Positions 14,818 to 17,031 of a stretch of DNA of 17,031 nucleotides are shown here, piece by piece (positions within the stretch are counted from its first letter, which is position 1; every line of letters starts with the position of its first letter). This DNA comes from Chitinophagaceae bacterium. Lineage in GTDB: Bacteria; Bacteroidota; Bacteroidia; Chitinophagales; Chitinophagaceae. The DNA is taken from positions 1-17,031 of the forward strand of contig JAIPBY010000022.1 of assembly GCA_021738605.1 (NCBI GenBank), read 5' to 3'. Under the pieces are notes generated by a model. The model ran no database searches and was not told the origin of the DNA. It saw only the letters and a list, made by a program, of their open reading frames with translations. The position numbers were made by a program, and so were the translations under genes.

Positions 14818-16239
14818 ATGACAGGAGAATCCAAATTGCCCGATAATGATGACATCCAAGACCTCCTGAAGGCCTTTGAGCGTTTGTGCGCAGGCAGGGG
14901 CAATGGTTTCCTCTCGGAGGAGTCGTTTGAGCGCATTATCGATCATTTTGATGACCAGCATACACTTGCAAAAGCGATGGAGGCTGCCGAAATGGGCATT
15001 CTGCAATATCCTTATTCCTGCACATTGCTGATAAAAAAAGCCGACCTGCTGATTGCCAACCGGCAATACAAACGCGCACTAGTTCTTTTGGACAAGGCCG
15101 AGATTTTGGATCGCAATGATATCGATATCTATGTCTTGAGAACAGATGCTTATTTGGCACTGGACATGCAAGACAAAGCGGTAGAATTGCTGGAAGAGGC
15201 GATTTTACAATTTGAGGGTGAAGAGAGGATAGATTTGCTTTTTGAATTGGCTGATGTATACGATGACTATGAGGCATTTGAAAAAATATTCGATTGCCTC
15301 AGGCTGATCCTTGAATACGATCCCAACAATGAGGAGGCCCTCTACAAGATCTGTTTCTGGACCGACTTTACTGGAAGGAGCGAAGAGAGTATTCGGCTGC
15401 ACCTCAAAATCATTGAAGATTTTCCCTACAACGATCTGGCATGGTTTAACCTGGCAGCAGCTTACCAGGGTTTGCGTTTGTTTGAGAAGTCCATTGATGC
15501 ATACCAGTACGCCATTGCCATCAATGAAAAATTTGATTTTGCTTATCGCAACATGGCCGATGCCATGATGCGATTGCATCGCTATAAAGAGGCTATTGAA
15601 AGCCTTGAAAAAGTGATTGAGTTGGCCCGTCCAGAGGACCTGATTTATCAGGCCATCGGATACTGTTATGAAAAAATCAAGAATTATGCCCAGGCAAGAT
15701 TTTATTACCGAAAGGCATCCCATCTCAATCCAGATGATGCCAAAATTTACCTGAAAGTAGCAGGTACCTATATCAAAGAATCCAAACATGCCCAGGCCAT
15801 CAAATACCTAGATACGGCCTTGCACATCAAGCGGCTTGATCCTGAGTTTAACCTGACCATGGGTGAATGTCTGGTTAAAGTGGGTAAAATGCGAGAGGCA
15901 GTGCATTATTTCATAGCAGCTGTTCAGGCAAGGCCCAAAAACATCAAGTCATGGGAAGCGCTTATTGGTTCCCTGTTCGTAAGTGCTCAGTACAAGGAGG
16001 CGCAAAAACAGGTGGAAATGGCTAGAATCAAAACGGGGAATAAACCCATGTTTGATTACTATGACAGCGCTATTTTATTGTCCATGGGCAACATCAAGCC
16101 AGGGCTGGATTTGCTGGAATCTTCCATTGAATCCCATCCCCGCTTGTTAAAGAAATTTCTCAAACTATATCCATCTTCCGTACAATTTCCACAGGTTGTA
16201 GAGCTCATCCTAAAAAACAAGAGAAGAAAGCGCATCTGA
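14818..16239 (+). CDS. Tetratricopeptide-repeat protein
   Basis: A 473-residue protein made almost entirely of TPR-type helix pairs. An acidic N-terminus (residues 1-30) is followed from about residue 50 to 440 by roughly ten or more repeats of ~34 residues. Clear units include AWFNLAAAYQGLRLFEKSIDAYQYAIAIN, YQAIGYCYEKIKNYAQARFYYRKASHLNPDD, and KVAGTYIKESKHAQAIKYLDTALHIK. The chain ends in a basic KNKRRKRI tail. There is no signal peptide or membrane helix, so it is probably cytoplasmic. TPR stacks are protein-binding scaffolds; the partner cannot be read from the sequence. Codon use looks like its neighbours. The phosphosulfolactate synthase-like gene follows after 70 bases with no terminator in between, though it has its own promoter box. 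Confidence 0.85.
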   Translation: MTGESKLPDNDDIQDLLKAFERLCAGRGNGFLSEESFERIIDHFDDQHTLAKAMEAAEMGILQYPYSCTLLIKKADLLIANRQYKRALVLLDKAEILDRNDIDIYVLRTDAYLALDMQDKAVELLEEAILQFEGEERIDLLFELADVYDDYEAFEKIFDCLRLILEYDPNNEEALYKICFWTDFTGRSEESIRLHLKIIEDFPYNDLAWFNLAAAYQGLRLFEKSIDAYQYAIAINEKFDFAYRNMADAMMRLHRYKEAIESLEKVIELARPEDLIYQAIGYCYEKIKNYAQARFYYRKASHLNPDDAKIYLKVAGTYIKESKHAQAIKYLDTALHIKRLDPEFNLTMGECLVKVGKMREAVHYFIAAVQARPKNIKSWEALIGSLFVSAQYKEAQKQVEMARIKTGNKPMFDYYDSAILLSMGNIKPGLDLLESSIESHPRLLKKFLKLYPSSVQFPQVVELILKNKRRKRI

Positions 16240-16283
16240 GCCCATGACCAGAATTGAGCTGCTATAGTTAACCATCTCTTTCG

Positions 16284-16291
16284 TATTTTTG
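16284..16291 (+). promoter_or_regulatory. -7 box of the phosphosulfolactate synthase-like gene
   Basis: An exact TATTTTTG ending 18 bases before the ATG at 16310. No clear -33 TTG at ~19 bases. Confidence 0.5.
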
Positions 16292-16309
16292 GAAAAACTA
16301 ATCTAGACC

Positions 16310-17031
16310 ATGAATTTCAGTTTGTCGCAAATGCCTGACAGGTTTGTTAAGCCAAGAAAAGTGGGGATAACCATGGTGATGGACAAAGGGCTGACCCTCG
16401 ACCAAGCCAAACAGTTTATTGAAAATGCAGTTCCCCATGTAGACATTATAAAGCTTGGATTTGGCACTGCTTATGTAACACCAAAGCTCCGTGAGAAAAT
16501 TGCGCTGTATCAAGGAGCGGGAATACCCGTTTATTTTGGCGGTACGCTCATGGAAGCATTCCTGATCAGGAACCAGTTCAATGATTATATTTCGCTGTGC
16601 AAGGACTATGGGATTTCTTACATGGAGGTAAGTGATGGATCCATTACCATCCCTCACACAGAAAAATGTGGATACATAGAAAAGTTAAGCGCCATCGGAA
16701 CGGTGCTGAGTGAAGTGGGAAGCAAAGATGCTGCACATATTATTCCGCCGTACAAATGGATTGAATTGATGCGTGCAGAACTTAATGCAGGGGCGACGTA
16801 TGTAATTGCAGAGGCCCGTGAAGCTGGAAATGTTGGTATTTACCGGGGGAGTGGAGAAGTGCGTGAAGGGCTGGTTCAAGAGATCTTGACCCAGATTCCA
16901 GCTGAGAAAATCCTTTGGGAAGCCCCTCAAAAAGCTCAGCAACTTTATTTTATTGAACTCTTGGGTACAAATGTTAATCTTGGAAATATCGCTCCCAATG
17001 AGATCATTGCGCTTGAAGCCATGCGCATCGG
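16310..17031 (+). CDS. Phosphosulfolactate synthase-like protein (ComA family), 3' end cut by the window
   Basis: The frame is open from ATG 16310 to the last base, giving 240 complete codons; the family is about 250-260 residues, so only a short tail is missing. ComA joins sulfite to phosphoenolpyruvate to make phosphosulfolactate, known as the first step of coenzyme M synthesis in methanogens. Recognised family blocks: MDKGL (residues 24-28), VDIIKLGFGTAY (44-55), VYFGGTLMEAF (74-84), YMEVSDGSI (104-112), LSEVGSK (133-139), YVIAEAREAGNVGIY (164-178) and WEAPQK (203-208). These conserved acidic and lysine residues match a TIM-barrel active site. Bacteroidota are not known for coenzyme M, so the physiological product is uncertain; sulfolactate or a route to sulfonates is an inference. 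The -7 box 18 bases upstream supports this start. Confidence 0.85.
   Translation, partial: MNFSLSQMPDRFVKPRKVGITMVMDKGLTLDQAKQFIENAVPHVDIIKLGFGTAYVTPKLREKIALYQGAGIPVYFGGTLMEAFLIRNQFNDYISLCKDYGISYMEVSDGSITIPHTEKCGYIEKLSAIGTVLSEVGSKDAAHIIPPYKWIELMRAELNAGATYVIAEAREAGNVGIYRGSGEVREGLVQEILTQIPAEKILWEAPQKAQQLYFIELLGTNVNLGNIAPNEIIALEAMRI

Noticed and set aside
15205..15789. 194-codon open frame on the minus strand inside the TPR gene
   Set aside because: It is fully antisense to a convincing repeat protein, with no family likeness and no promoter box; it is a shadow of the TPR codons.
1..17031. Search for a new defence, mobile or biosynthetic system
   Set aside because: All sizeable genes are housekeeping or plain accessory proteins with native-looking codon use; no integrase, transposase, tRNA-edge, toxin pair or clustered unknown genes were seen.

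Overview
The window is ordinary chromosome from a member of the Bacteroidota, most likely the Chitinophagaceae. Three things point there. Nearly every gene is preceded by the Bacteroidota -7 box (TAnnTTTG) and by A-rich leaders without a Shine-Dalgarno sequence. The glutamine synthetase is the long type III (GlnN). There is also a GLPGLI/DUF4412-like secreted protein, a family typical of the phylum. The family-level placement comes from the overall look of the proteins and is not proven here. I see no phage, transposon, CRISPR array, tRNA or rRNA.

Layout: (1) 1-1579 (+), the end of a DedA-family membrane protein and an MFS transporter. (2) 1665-2588 (-), malate dehydrogenase, convergent with the MFS gene over a bidirectional terminator. 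(3) 2685-5264 (+), elongation factor P, then accB-accC (biotin carrier and biotin carboxylase of acetyl-CoA carboxylase), ending at a strong terminator. (4) 5337-7529 (-), glnN, divergent from purL. (5) 7794-13689 (+), purL, pyrG and yidC, each with its own promoter box. (6) 13694-14329 (+), a small secreted protein just behind yidC. (7) 14336-14677 (-), an unrecognised 113-residue secreted protein. (8) 14818-17031 (+), a TPR-repeat protein and a truncated phosphosulfolactate synthase (ComA-like) gene running off the window.

How they work together: glnN makes glutamine, while purL (with PurQ, not in this window) and pyrG spend it on purines and CTP, so the centre of the window is a nitrogen/nucleotide neighbourhood. 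accB-accC start fatty-acid synthesis. efp and yidC serve translation and membrane protein insertion.

No new multi-gene system is evident. The points most worth a second look are: an EF-P whose loop tip is arginine 32 rather than lysine, with no modification enzyme beside it; a cluster of helically phased TATAAAT sites plus a palindrome between glnN and purL; an unusually long pyrG leader with two mutually exclusive hairpins; and a coenzyme-M-type sulfonate enzyme in a bacterium not expected to make coenzyme M.
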